This document shows, in pieces, positions 39,873 to 47,490 of a stretch of DNA of 64,000 nucleotides. The stretch spans positions 124,001-188,000 of the forward strand of contig NZ_CP019985.1 of NCBI RefSeq assembly GCF_002250115.1, read 5' to 3'. The notes beneath the pieces are model-generated. The model ran no database searches. It was given only the letters and a program-made list of their open reading frames with translations, and had not been told where the DNA came from. Numbering within the stretch: the stretch's first letter is position 1; the number at the start of each line of letters is the position of its first letter. The translations under genes were made by a program, and so were the position numbers. This DNA comes from Shouchella clausii. Its GTDB lineage: Bacteria > Bacillota > Bacilli > Bacillales > Bacillaceae_D.

Positions 39873-41618
39873 TTAACGCATTATCGCCGGAAATAGTATT
39901 CCTTTCTTCCGAACATCGTAGATCCCCCGTTGCGTTACCCGAATATAAGGCAAATGCGTAGCTGAAAAAAACTGCAAACTATACATTGGATCTTCAAATT
40001 TGTAGCCCCGTTCCCGCAGGAGGCTAACAAACGACTGTTCTTCTGCCATAATTTCTTCCATCGGCGCAGCGGACATCATGCCAAGAAGAGGCAAGCGGAC
40101 ACGGCTGATCACTTCCTCATTCTCAACAAGAATGAGCCCGCCCCCTTGTGCTTTCAACTCATTAAACGCCTGGATCATGGCTGAGATCGATTTGCCGATC
40201 AAAATGATATCGCCTGTATAAGAGTAAGAACTGGCCATGCCCATAACCGCCGTGGCAAACCCTTTTAATGTTGTCGTCACAAGCCATTTGCCCTGCTTGT
40301 CGACCATCGCAAAAAACGATTCATCATGGTCTGTCGCTAACTCCGTTGCCGCCGTTTCCAGAGTCGTTTGATAAGGCTTTAAAATAACCGCGTTTGTCAT
40401 TTCAATCCCCATTGGCATCGAAAAATGGAGCTCATCTTCACCTAGACTCCAGTCAATGTGAATCGGACCAATCCCATAGTCGCCCCACTCAAATGGCGCT
40501 GTTTCTTTTCCTTGTGGAGTGCCATCTCTTAACACCCACTGCCCTTTAGCCAAAACGCTTTTAGGCATTGGATCGTCCATACTTTCGAGAAAGTTCAAAT
40601 GGGCAATGCGGCCTGGAGCGATCATGCCGAGTTTATGGTCGATATTATAATAACGGGCGACATAATAGGTAGCCATGCCGTATGCATCAACAGGATCAAG
40701 GCCGGCTTCCAGGGCAATTTTAATACATTGGTTCATTACACCATCTTTATAGAACGACGGCGGTGAACCATCAGTCGTCATCAAGCAACGCCCAAAATAA
40801 TCGACGCCTAGCTCCTTCATTTCCTTGAACAAGCGAGGCAAATCAGGGCGGATCGAGGAATAGCGCAGCGAAACGGTGTACCCGAGGTCCAAACGGCGCA
40901 CAACTTCTTCGCCCGTAATCGCTTCGTGGTCGCACGTCACGCCAAGAAGCGCCATTTGCGACAGCGTCTTTTCAGAAGCTCCTGGCAAGTGGCCTTCGAT
41001 TGGCTTCCGCAGCCTTGTTGTTTCCTGCATCCAATGCAATGTCGTGTCATCGCCTTGCAGCACTTTCGGCCATGACGTCAGTTCCCCTCCTTGCACCACC
41101 AAATGGTGTTCAAGCCAAGCCTTCATTTTTGAATTGGAAAACATTTCATCTTTGATTAACTCTGTTTGTGAATCGTAGCGCGCCCACCAGTACATCGTTG
41201 TCGGCAATTCTTCCAGTTTCTCGATCAAGGAAAGCGCTTTCTTTTTTTCCAAGTTCAAAAAATAAACCAAGTTGTCATTGATAAGTGTCGTTGTCCCACG
41301 CTCAGAAGCATATTTTGCCAAACTGTATGGATTATACAGTTGAAATGGATGGGCATGGTGCTCAATATAACCAGGAACAATGTATTCGCCTGTACAATCA
41401 ACCACTTCCGCATCGCCTATCTGCTCTGGCAAGCTTTTGCCAACATAAACAATTTGGTCATCCGCAATCCAAATATTTGCTTTCAGCCATCTTCTTCTGG
41501 CATGGTTTAAATACGTAGCATTTTTTAAGACTATTGTTGGCGGGCGCTCCCCTTTTACAACACTTAGATGTTCCCGCAGCCTTGTTTTCGTCCAGCGGTG
41601 AATCCGCTCCGTGCTCAT
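39873..41618 (-). CDS. yerA: YerA, adenine deaminase-related amidohydrolase
   Basis: 581 residues from the ATG at 41618 (GAGTGA just upstream; a GTG three codons earlier is possible). Adenine-deaminase-like: the metal motif appears as EHHAHPFQLYNP near residue 90, EGHLPGASEKTLSQ near 190, and CDHEAITGEE; the C-terminal domain is conserved. Unlike AdeC it lacks the HVHIES form. B. subtilis YerA has similar length and is next to yerC and purD. Activity on adenine is unproven for this branch. Confidence 0.88.
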   Translation of the reverse strand: MSTERIHRWTKTRLREHLSVVKGERPPTIVLKNATYLNHARRRWLKANIWIADDQIVYVGKSLPEQIGDAEVVDCTGEYIVPGYIEHHAHPFQLYNPYSLAKYASERGTTTLINDNLVYFLNLEKKKALSLIEKLEELPTTMYWWARYDSQTELIKDEMFSNSKMKAWLEHHLVVQGGELTSWPKVLQGDDTTLHWMQETTRLRKPIEGHLPGASEKTLSQMALLGVTCDHEAITGEEVVRRLDLGYTVSLRYSSIRPDLPRLFKEMKELGVDYFGRCLMTTDGSPPSFYKDGVMNQCIKIALEAGLDPVDAYGMATYYVARYYNIDHKLGMIAPGRIAHLNFLESMDDPMPKSVLAKGQWVLRDGTPQGKETAPFEWGDYGIGPIHIDWSLGEDELHFSMPMGIEMTNAVILKPYQTTLETAATELATDHDESFFAMVDKQGKWLVTTTLKGFATAVMGMASSYSYTGDIILIGKSISAMIQAFNELKAQGGGLILVENEEVISRVRLPLLGMMSAAPMEEIMAEEQSFVSLLRERGYKFEDPMYSLQFFSATHLPYIRVTQRGIYDVRKKGILFPAIMR

Positions 41619-41860
41619 CGTTATCACTCATTTCATCTCGTCAATCTTAGTTTTATTTTACCATATTAAGAACAGCATTTGATTGTTAAATGTGACATTT
41701 CTTCACATCTTTTTTGCTATCGGCTATTTGTGATCCTTTGTCTACTTAACATTCAAACACACTTCTACCACTATATATCCGCCATTCTCCTTTTATGTCA
41801 ATTTCTTTATTGAAAAGGAACTTTAAGACAAGCAATTAGCAGGCTTCGTTACACAGAGCA

Positions 41861-41893
41861 AAAAGCCCTTGGTAGAACAAGCCAACCAAGGGC
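41861..41893 (-). terminator. terminator of the cfr-like gene
   Basis: GCCCTTGGT (41865-41873) pairs with ACCAAGGGC (41885-41893); on the minus strand TTTTT follows. Apart from this hairpin I see nothing in the 41619-41929 gap. Confidence 0.85.
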
Positions 41894-41929
41894 CAGGACG
41901 AGGAGCGGCTCCCTCATGCTTGAAGGAAT

Positions 41930-42982
41930 TCACCTTTTTTTCGCCTGATACTGACCATATAATTGGCCGCAGGCGGCATCAATTTCTCTTCCAAATTGAC
42001 TCCGAATCGTTACAGGGATTCGAGCTGATTTTACGACACGGTAAAAAGTTTGCAGTTTCTCTTCTATGGTTTGGCCATAGTCTTCAGGCGTACCAACAGT
42101 CGGATTGTAGCGAATCAAATTGACATGATAGAGATGGGGATAGCGATTGTTTAGAATCCGTTTAACAAGTGCTTTCGCATGCTTCTCCGAATCATTGACT
42201 CCCCGAAGCATGACGTAAGCAATATAAACTTTTCTCCCTGTCTCGTGAATATGCTGATCCAATACATTCATTACCTGGTCTAACGGGTACTTGTTGTTAA
42301 TCGGCATCAACTTGCTGCGCTGATCATGGAAAGGAGAGTGCAGCGAAAACGTTAGGTTCACCTGAGGAAAACTGCTAGTCATTCTTTGGATGTTTGGTAT
42401 GATGCCAACAGTAGAGACCGTTATTCTTCTAGGGCTTAATGCAAATAGTTGCCGATCGACAAGCACATACAAAGCATCAAATATCCTTACATTGGCTAGC
42501 GCTTCGCCCATGCCCATAAAAGAGACACTATCTAAGGAATGCCCCTTTAGATAAAAATAGAGCAACTGGTCTGTAATCTCGTCTGCTGATAAGTTTTGTT
42601 TTAACCCAATGGCCCCTGTCGAACAAAACGTACACCCTAACCCACAGCCACATTGAGAAGAAATGCAAAACGACTCCCACCCTGCTTCATAATGCATTCT
42701 TACTGCTTCCACTTGGTTGTTTCCCGCTACTTTTAGCAACACTTTAGTGACTTGTTGAGACGTTGTTTCTAGCACTGGCTCCACTGTAAGAATAGAAGGT
42801 CCAAATTCGTTTAAGAGCGCTTCCCTCAGTGCTTTTGGCAATGTGGTCATTTTTTCAAACTCACCAATACGGTGTTTAAAAATCGCTTCTGTAATCTGTT
42901 TATACCGGTACGTCGGTTCATTTAAAGCATTCAAAAAATGTTTTAATCGTTCGTATTTCGTCGCATGATTGACAACTTTCAT
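41930..42982 (-). CDS. clcD: Cfr-type 23S rRNA (adenine(2503)-C(8))-methyltransferase
   Basis: 350 residues from the ATG at 42982 (Cfr has 349). Radical-SAM motif CGCGLGCTFC with Cys113, Cys117 and Cys120; the second catalytic Cys of the RlmN/Cfr family is in IDAACGQLYG near residue 338. The protein shares long stretches with Cfr (AGWESFCISSQCGC, SFMGMGEALAN, FALSPRR, VNLTFSLHSP, KLMPIN), more than with RlmN. Cfr methylates A2503 at C8 and confers resistance to phenicols, lincosamides, oxazolidinones, pleuromutilins and streptogramin A. Cfr-like genes of Bacillales, including one from this species group, were reported functional; the symbol is from memory. Regulation is described at its leader. 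Confidence 0.88.
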   Translation of the reverse strand: MKVVNHATKYERLKHFLNALNEPTYRYKQITEAIFKHRIGEFEKMTTLPKALREALLNEFGPSILTVEPVLETTSQQVTKVLLKVAGNNQVEAVRMHYEAGWESFCISSQCGCGLGCTFCSTGAIGLKQNLSADEITDQLLYFYLKGHSLDSVSFMGMGEALANVRIFDALYVLVDRQLFALSPRRITVSTVGIIPNIQRMTSSFPQVNLTFSLHSPFHDQRSKLMPINNKYPLDQVMNVLDQHIHETGRKVYIAYVMLRGVNDSEKHAKALVKRILNNRYPHLYHVNLIRYNPTVGTPEDYGQTIEEKLQTFYRVVKSARIPVTIRSQFGREIDAACGQLYGQYQAKKR

Positions 42983-42991
42983 TTTGTGCGC

Positions 42992-43026
42992 GCCTCCTAA
43001 TAGATAAAATTTCAATATTAGGAGGC
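42992..43026 (-). promoter_or_regulatory. stem that sequesters the cfr-like gene Shine-Dalgarno
   Basis: On the minus strand GCCTCCTAATA (43026 to 43016) pairs perfectly over 11 bp with TATTAGGAGGC (43002 to 42992) across a 13-nt loop. The second arm contains the AGGAGG site of the methyltransferase gene, whose ATG is 10 nt further on. In this fold initiation should be blocked. The first arm contains the stop codon of a 12-codon leader frame. Confidence 0.8.
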
Positions 43027-43056
43027 TTTTTCATGTACGGGCACCGCTTGTTTCAT
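43018..43056 (-). CDS. 12-residue leader peptide of the cfr-like gene
   Basis: ATG at 43056 preceded by AGGTGA; encodes MKQAVPVHEKAS and stops TAA at 43018-43020, inside the first arm of the stem that hides the methyltransferase ribosome binding site. A ribosome stalled on the last codons would break the stem, as in the leaders of erm and cat genes. The short frame, site and overlap are seen; drug-dependent stalling is inferred. Confidence 0.65.
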   Translation of the reverse strand: MKQAVPVHEKAS

Positions 43057-43079
43057 GCTTCACCTACTTTCATGCATAG

Positions 43080-43108
43080 AAAAAGACACCGATTTAGAAA
43101 CCGGTGTC
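43080..43108 (-). terminator. intrinsic terminator inside the cfr-like leader
   Basis: GACACCG (43085-43091) pairs with CGGTGTC (43102-43108) around a 10-nt loop and is followed on the minus strand by TTTTTC. It lies between the 27-codon upstream frame and the 12-codon leader, so it may act as a transcription attenuator; otherwise it ends a short independent transcript. Confidence 0.7.
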
Positions 43109-43205
43109 TCATTACATCGCTCGATATAACAAAAGTAGCTTGTTTATAGAGCCCATTCATCTTAATCCTATATGAAAATGAATAGCACTCCACATCGCTA
43201 CTTTC

Positions 43206-43289
43206 TTATTTAGAAGGCACGCTACTTCCGGTCACTGTTTTTATCGTATGAAGTTTATTTATCCCATCATTCATAAAAACAGTAGCCAT
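43206..43289 (-). CDS. 27-residue upstream ORF in the cfr-like leader
   Basis: ATG at 43289 with AAAGGAGG 7-8 nt upstream, stop TAA at 43206-43208. The peptide starts MATVFMNDGINKL and ends TGSSVPSK; no family is recognised. Downstream, AAAGTAGC (43204 to 43197) can pair with GCTACTTT (43139 to 43132), forming a long stem before the terminator. A possible -10 box TAATAT is at 43322-43327 with a poor -35. Candidate sensor ORF of the leader. Confidence 0.5.
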   Translation of the reverse strand: MATVFMNDGINKLHTIKTVTGSSVPSK

Positions 43290-43382
43290 TGTATGTTGCC
43301 TCCTTTCATTTGTTAGGTGCTATATTAACATGTTATCTGTTCTTTTGCCACAATTTTTTGGTTGTTATGCTCACATTGAAAA

Positions 43383-43405
43383 AACAGAGGGCAATGCCCC
43401 CTGTT
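43383..43405 (-). terminator. terminator of the opuA operon
   Basis: AACAGAGGGC and GCCCCCTGTT (one internal mismatch) with a 3-nt loop, followed on the minus strand by a T run. It separates the transporter operon from the cfr-like leader. Confidence 0.85.
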
Positions 43406-43414
43406 CCACGTTTG

Positions 43415-44347
43415 TTATTCAGCTTTCAAATCTTCAATGGAATCAATATCCATATAACTTGGCACTGCGAGGCCGATGCGTGGCTCGCCGTCAAGGTTGA
43501 CGCCTAAATCGTCGACTTTGCTTTCATCAAAGAAGCTGCCGTGTGTAATTGGCAACCATGCAGCAACACTTGCATCTTGGTCGCCAGATTCAAGCGATTT
43601 CCACATTGGCCCGTTTTCAACGACACTCAGTTCGACATCATAGCCAACTTGCTCAAGGGCAAGGGCAAGCACATTGGAAGAAGCTACTTCTGAATCCCAG
43701 TTTACGAGTACAAGGGAGAATGATTCTCCATCGACTGTCTCAACGCCGTCAATCCATTCATCGACTTTTTCTTGGTTGTTATCAACCCACTCTTGAGCAG
43801 CATCCGCTGGATCAGCGCCTTCATGCACAGCCAGCATGACTTCGTTCATGTCATCCTCGCTCCAGAAGAAATTATCAACGACTTGATAGCCTTCAGGCTT
43901 CTCGCTTTCCAAACCTTGGCGTGCAATCGTATGAATCTCTTCTGTACCGCCGAATGAACCTTCTGGATCATCCAAGTATTTTAAGTCATAGGCAGCAAAC
44001 TTCCAATGTGGATTCCATGCGGTTACAACGATTGGCTCATGTTTTTGGATGGCCGTATCCAACGCTTGTGCCATGGAAGAAGAGCTGGACGTTTGCAAAG
44101 TCAAGTTCGTCAAGTCATAATCTTCAATCGCCCGCTCCGCTGCTTGGGAAACGCCTGCGCCTGGGTCAATTCCTGTAATGACCGATAGATCATTATGAAT
44201 ATCTTCTTTAGAAATCATGCCTTCATCCGTAGAGCCAACTGGATTAGAGTCTGAACCGTTGCCGTTGTCATCACCATTCCCACAAGCCGCAAGTGTTACG
44301 GCAAGGGCCAATCCTGTTGCTGTCATCGTAACGTGTTTAATATTCAT
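43415..44347 (-). CDS. opuAC: glycine betaine/compatible solute-binding lipoprotein (OpuAC-like)
   Basis: 310 residues. Lipoprotein signal with Cys22 in LAACGNG, then the betaine-binding fold: GIDPGAGVSQAAERAIEDYDL near 60, WNPHWKFAAYDLKYLDDPEG near 110 (aromatic residues that form the cage for trimethylammonium groups). Delivers the solute to the OpuAB/OpuAA channel. Third gene of the operon, preceded by a hairpin. Confidence 0.9.
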   Translation of the reverse strand: MNIKHVTMTATGLALAVTLAACGNGDDNGNGSDSNPVGSTDEGMISKEDIHNDLSVITGIDPGAGVSQAAERAIEDYDLTNLTLQTSSSSSMAQALDTAIQKHEPIVVTAWNPHWKFAAYDLKYLDDPEGSFGGTEEIHTIARQGLESEKPEGYQVVDNFFWSEDDMNEVMLAVHEGADPADAAQEWVDNNQEKVDEWIDGVETVDGESFSLVLVNWDSEVASSNVLALALEQVGYDVELSVVENGPMWKSLESGDQDASVAAWLPITHGSFFDESKVDDLGVNLDGEPRIGLAVPSYMDIDSIEDLKAE

Positions 44348-44378
44348 TTCATTACCCCCTGAATTTAAATCTATAGTG

Positions 44379-44401
44379 AAAAGAGCGGTTGCCGCTCTTT
44401 T
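44379..44401 (-). terminator. intra-operon hairpin between permease and binding-protein genes
   Basis: AAAAGAGCGG-TTG-CCGCTCTTTT with TTTT on the minus strand. It lies just after the permease stop, so it may reduce read-through to the binding-protein gene or stabilise the upstream message. Confidence 0.65.
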
Positions 44402-44406
44402 GCTAC

Positions 44407-45243
44407 TTATTCGCTTTGTTTTTTGTTAAAACTTTGCGTTAAACGGTCGAGAATAATCGCCAATATAACGATCGCAATACCAGCTTCAAAGCCATTGCCA
44501 ATATTATTTTGTCCAACTGCGCTATAAACAACCTGGCCTATTCCAGTTGCCCCGATCATTGCCGCGATCACAACCATAGAAAGGGCAAGCATTGTGCTTT
44601 GGTTAATCCCAGCCATGATCGTTCCCCGAGCCATTGGCAGTTGCACTTTAAATAGTTTTTGCGTGCCTGTTGAACCGAATGCGTCTGCTGCTTCAATTAA
44701 TTCTGTTGAAACTTGGCGAATACCTAGGTTCGTCATGCGGACAGTCGGCGGCATGGCAAATATGACAGAAGCGACAACGCCAGGAACCATGCCGATGCCA
44801 AAGAAAGCAACAGCCGGGATCAAATAAACAAATGCTGGCATCGTCTGCATAAAATCAAGTACTGGTTTAATAATGGCTTCTGTCCGGTCGTTTTTCGCCA
44901 TTAAAATGCCAACTGGAACACCGATGACGACTGAGATCAAGCAAGCTGTTAAGACGAGTGCCAACGTATCAAGCATGCCGTTCCAAAAACCAAGGCTGTC
45001 AATTAACAACAGGCCGAGGATCACAAAAACGGTCAAGCCCCATTTGCGGTTCGTCCAATACGTAAGCGCGCCGATAATAAGAACAAACAGCCAACTTGGC
45101 GGCAAGGCGATGACCCAGTAAATCCCGTCCATGACCTTTTCAATCGTAAAATCAATGCCATTAAACAACCAAGCAGCATGCTGCAGCCATTCTACAAACG
45201 CTTCAACCCAACTACCTAGTTCCAGACGGGGTAGAAAATCCAT
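44407..45243 (-). CDS. opuAB: glycine betaine ABC transporter permease (OpuAB-like)
   Basis: 278 residues from the ATG at 45243 (GAGG 9 nt upstream). Six to seven membrane segments and a binding-protein-dependent permease loop (ELIEAADAFGSTGTQKLFKVQLPMA near 185). Overlaps the end of the ATPase gene by 32 nt, indicating translational coupling. Imports betaine-type osmoprotectants together with OpuAA and OpuAC. Confidence 0.9.
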   Translation of the reverse strand: MDFLPRLELGSWVEAFVEWLQHAAWLFNGIDFTIEKVMDGIYWVIALPPSWLFVLIIGALTYWTNRKWGLTVFVILGLLLIDSLGFWNGMLDTLALVLTACLISVVIGVPVGILMAKNDRTEAIIKPVLDFMQTMPAFVYLIPAVAFFGIGMVPGVVASVIFAMPPTVRMTNLGIRQVSTELIEAADAFGSTGTQKLFKVQLPMARGTIMAGINQSTMLALSMVVIAAMIGATGIGQVVYSAVGQNNIGNGFEAGIAIVILAIILDRLTQSFNKKQSE

Positions 45244-46438
45244 TAAAATCAACCTCACTTCCCGATAACGCCCCAAGAACGGCGCTTCTTACAATAATGC
45301 CTTGTAGCTTGTTGCCTTTAATGACAACAAGAGGCACGGAACTGCTCGCAAGCTGCTCCATCAATTCATTAATTGGCGTGTCCAATTCGACTTTCGGCAC
45401 ATCTGTCACAATAATGCTGTCAATGCTATTAATATTTTGTTTGATTAACTCCGAAACATCGCTCGCATGGACGATTCCAACTAGCTCCCTATTCCGTTTC
45501 GTTACATAAATGCTAGAAATTTTCGCATCGCGCATCCGTTGCAAGGCAACACGCGGTCCGTCTTTTTCCAAATTAATCGTTTCTGGACGGATCATGACAT
45601 TTTCCGCTGTAAATACTTTTGAGCGGTCCACATCCTCCACAAACCGCTCAACATAATCATTTTCCGGTTGTGTGAGAATTTCTTCAGGCGTGCCAATTTG
45701 CACGACCGAACCGTCTTTCATAATCATGATGCGATCACCGATACGGAGCGCCTCATCCAAGTCATGGGTAATAAAAATGATCGTTTTGTTCATCGTTTCT
45801 TGCAAATCTAATAATTCGTCTTGCATATCTTTCCGAATGAGCGGATCAAGCGCAGAAAACGCTTCGTCCATTAACAGGACATCCGGATCATTGGCAAGGG
45901 CACGTGCAAGCCCTACACGTTGCTGCATTCCGCCAGAAAGTTGCGAAGGATAACTATTTTCGTATCCTTTTAAACCAACAAGTTCAAGCGACGATATCGC
46001 TTTTTCACGGCGCACCTGCTTCTCAATGCCTTGCACTTCAAGGCCATACTCCACGTTTTCAATCAACGTCCTTGTTGGAAACAAGCCAAACTTCTGAAAG
46101 ACCATGCTCATCTTTTTGCGCCTAACTTCCCGAAGGCTTTTCCCATCCATCTTAGCGAGGTCCTCACCGTCAATCCAAACACTTCCTGATGTCGGTTCAA
46201 TCAAACGGTTCAGCAGCCGCACAATTGTTGACTTACCGCTGCCGGAAAGCCCCATAATAACAAAAATTTCACCGTCTTCGACTTCAAAACTTGCTTGGTT
46301 AACACCAACCGTGTGGCCAGTTTCTTTTAATATGTCCGCTTTGGATTTTCCTTGTGCCAACATGTCCAGAGCCCGTTTCGGTTTTTTCCCAAATACTTTT
46401 GTCAAGCCCTCAACCCTAATTTTTGACAAGTTTTCCAC
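45212..46438 (-). CDS. opuAA: glycine betaine ABC transporter ATP-binding protein (OpuAA-like)
   Basis: 408 residues. The N-terminal segment ALDMLAQGKSKADILKETGHTVGVNQASFEV is diagnostic of OpuAA/ProV. Walker A GLSGSGKST, signature QLSGGMQQRVGLARALA, Walker B DVLLMDEAFSALD, and two C-terminal CBS domains from about 280. CBS domains sense ionic strength in relatives. GTG at 46438 opens the frame, but the TTG at 46429 has better spacing from GAGGTG. First gene of the operon, divergent from a GbsR-type regulator. Confidence 0.92.
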   Translation of the reverse strand: MENLSKIRVEGLTKVFGKKPKRALDMLAQGKSKADILKETGHTVGVNQASFEVEDGEIFVIMGLSGSGKSTIVRLLNRLIEPTSGSVWIDGEDLAKMDGKSLREVRRKKMSMVFQKFGLFPTRTLIENVEYGLEVQGIEKQVRREKAISSLELVGLKGYENSYPSQLSGGMQQRVGLARALANDPDVLLMDEAFSALDPLIRKDMQDELLDLQETMNKTIIFITHDLDEALRIGDRIMIMKDGSVVQIGTPEEILTQPENDYVERFVEDVDRSKVFTAENVMIRPETINLEKDGPRVALQRMRDAKISSIYVTKRNRELVGIVHASDVSELIKQNINSIDSIIVTDVPKVELDTPINELMEQLASSSVPLVVIKGNKLQGIIVRSAVLGALSGSEVDFNGFSTPSGTR

Positions 46439-46678
46439 CTCTTCACTTCAGTCGTGCTGCTTTAGACCTTGTAACTATACCTTATTTACAATTTTTTAAT
46501 CAAACATGATATATCATTCTTTTAGTCGATATTTTTCATACAGTTTAAACTGTACGAAAGCAATGGTCGGTTTCCTTCTATTTGCTCGCTGATGCTGGCA
46601 GATGCTGTACTTTGTCATGCTATCACCTGTTTTTGAACTTTGTTACACTCTCTATAAGCAGGCCACTGGAGGAATGAC

Positions 46679-47224
46679 ATGGAGAAGGCAAACGAGCATA
46701 GCAACGGCGTTGACGAGCAACTTCAGGAAATCAGAGAACAGTTTATCCATGAGCTTTCGACCAATTTTCATCTATATGGCATTAACGAATCAGTCGGTCG
46801 TCTTTATGGTACGCTATTATTTGAAAACGATACTTTAACGCTTGATGAAATGAGCCGGCGCCTAGGGATGAGCAAAACAAGCATGAGCACTGGCATTAGA
46901 CAGCTTGTTGATGCCAATATGGCGCGGAAAGTGTGGAAGAAAGGCGTCCGCAAAGACCTTTATATTGGAGAAGAAGATTGGTACGCTTCTTTTATCGCGA
47001 TTTTTTCGAAAAAATGGCGCCAAGGAATTGAAAACAACAAAAAAGCAAGCGTGCAAATGGAAAAACGCTTGCTTGCATTACAGAAAGAAGCCCCCGAACA
47101 AGCAGAAGTCATCGCTTCCGACTTAAAAAAAATCGCCCATGCCAAAGCATATTACGACTGGCTCGACCGCTTTATCGACTTTTTAGAGAGCGGCGAGATT
47201 TTTGAGCATTTGGAGAAGAACTAA
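46679..47224 (+). CDS. GbsR/OpcR-type MarR-like transcriptional regulator
   Basis: 181 residues. MarR-type winged helix at about 25-95 (GINESVGRLYGTLLFENDTLTLDEMSRRLGMSKTSMSTGIRQL), then a long helical C-terminus. GbsR and OpcR repress glycine betaine synthesis or uptake genes in B. subtilis. It is divergent from the opuA-like operon, which it probably controls. ATG at 46679 with GGAGG 6-7 nt upstream. Confidence 0.87.
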   Translation: MEKANEHSNGVDEQLQEIREQFIHELSTNFHLYGINESVGRLYGTLLFENDTLTLDEMSRRLGMSKTSMSTGIRQLVDANMARKVWKKGVRKDLYIGEEDWYASFIAIFSKKWRQGIENNKKASVQMEKRLLALQKEAPEQAEVIASDLKKIAHAKAYYDWLDRFIDFLESGEIFEHLEKN

Positions 47225-47227
47225 TCG

Positions 47228-47273
47228 AAAGCCCGCCTTCACACTTGTTCCATACTAAGCAAAGGCGGGTTTA
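47228..47273. terminator. bidirectional hairpin terminator
   Basis: AAGCCCGCCTT pairs with AAGGCGGGTTT, closing a 22-nt loop, between the stop of the regulator gene and the end of the small AimP-like frame on the other strand. Confidence 0.7.
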
Positions 47274-47342
47274 GGTCTTAACTCAAAAATTTAATTGATT
47301 TAATTGCAAAAAAGGATTACATAGAAACTTGCATAGTTATAT

Positions 47343-47474
47343 TCAAGGAGAGGGTATAATAACTAAACCTCCTCCACCCATAGCCCCTATTCCAAAAAGG
47401 ATCAGAAGAAAACAGTAGGGATTTCTTAAAATGAATGCACCCGTTTTTGCTAATTTACAGTTAATTCTTTTCAT
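47343..47474 (-). CDS. AimP-like secreted peptide precursor (43 residues)
   Basis: A short frame directly downstream of the AimR-like gene: ATG at 47474, GGGGGA 6 nt upstream, stop TGA at 47343-47345. Product: basic N-terminus (MKRINCKLAK), one hydrophobic stretch (YCFLLILFGIGAMG) and a short C-terminal tail (GGGGLVIIPSP). Size, position and architecture fit the Phr/AimP pro-peptides exported and trimmed to a short C-terminal signal. It does not end in the usual xxxRGA form, so the mature peptide is unknown. Confidence 0.6.
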   Translation of the reverse strand: MKRINCKLAKTGAFILRNPYCFLLILFGIGAMGGGGLVIIPSP

Positions 47475-47490
47475 TTGTATCCCCCATCTC

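Noticed and set aside
43080-43108. Terminator at 43080-43108 as the end of the opuA operon
   Set aside because: That operon already has a strong terminator at 43383-43405; a new frame with its own site lies between the two.
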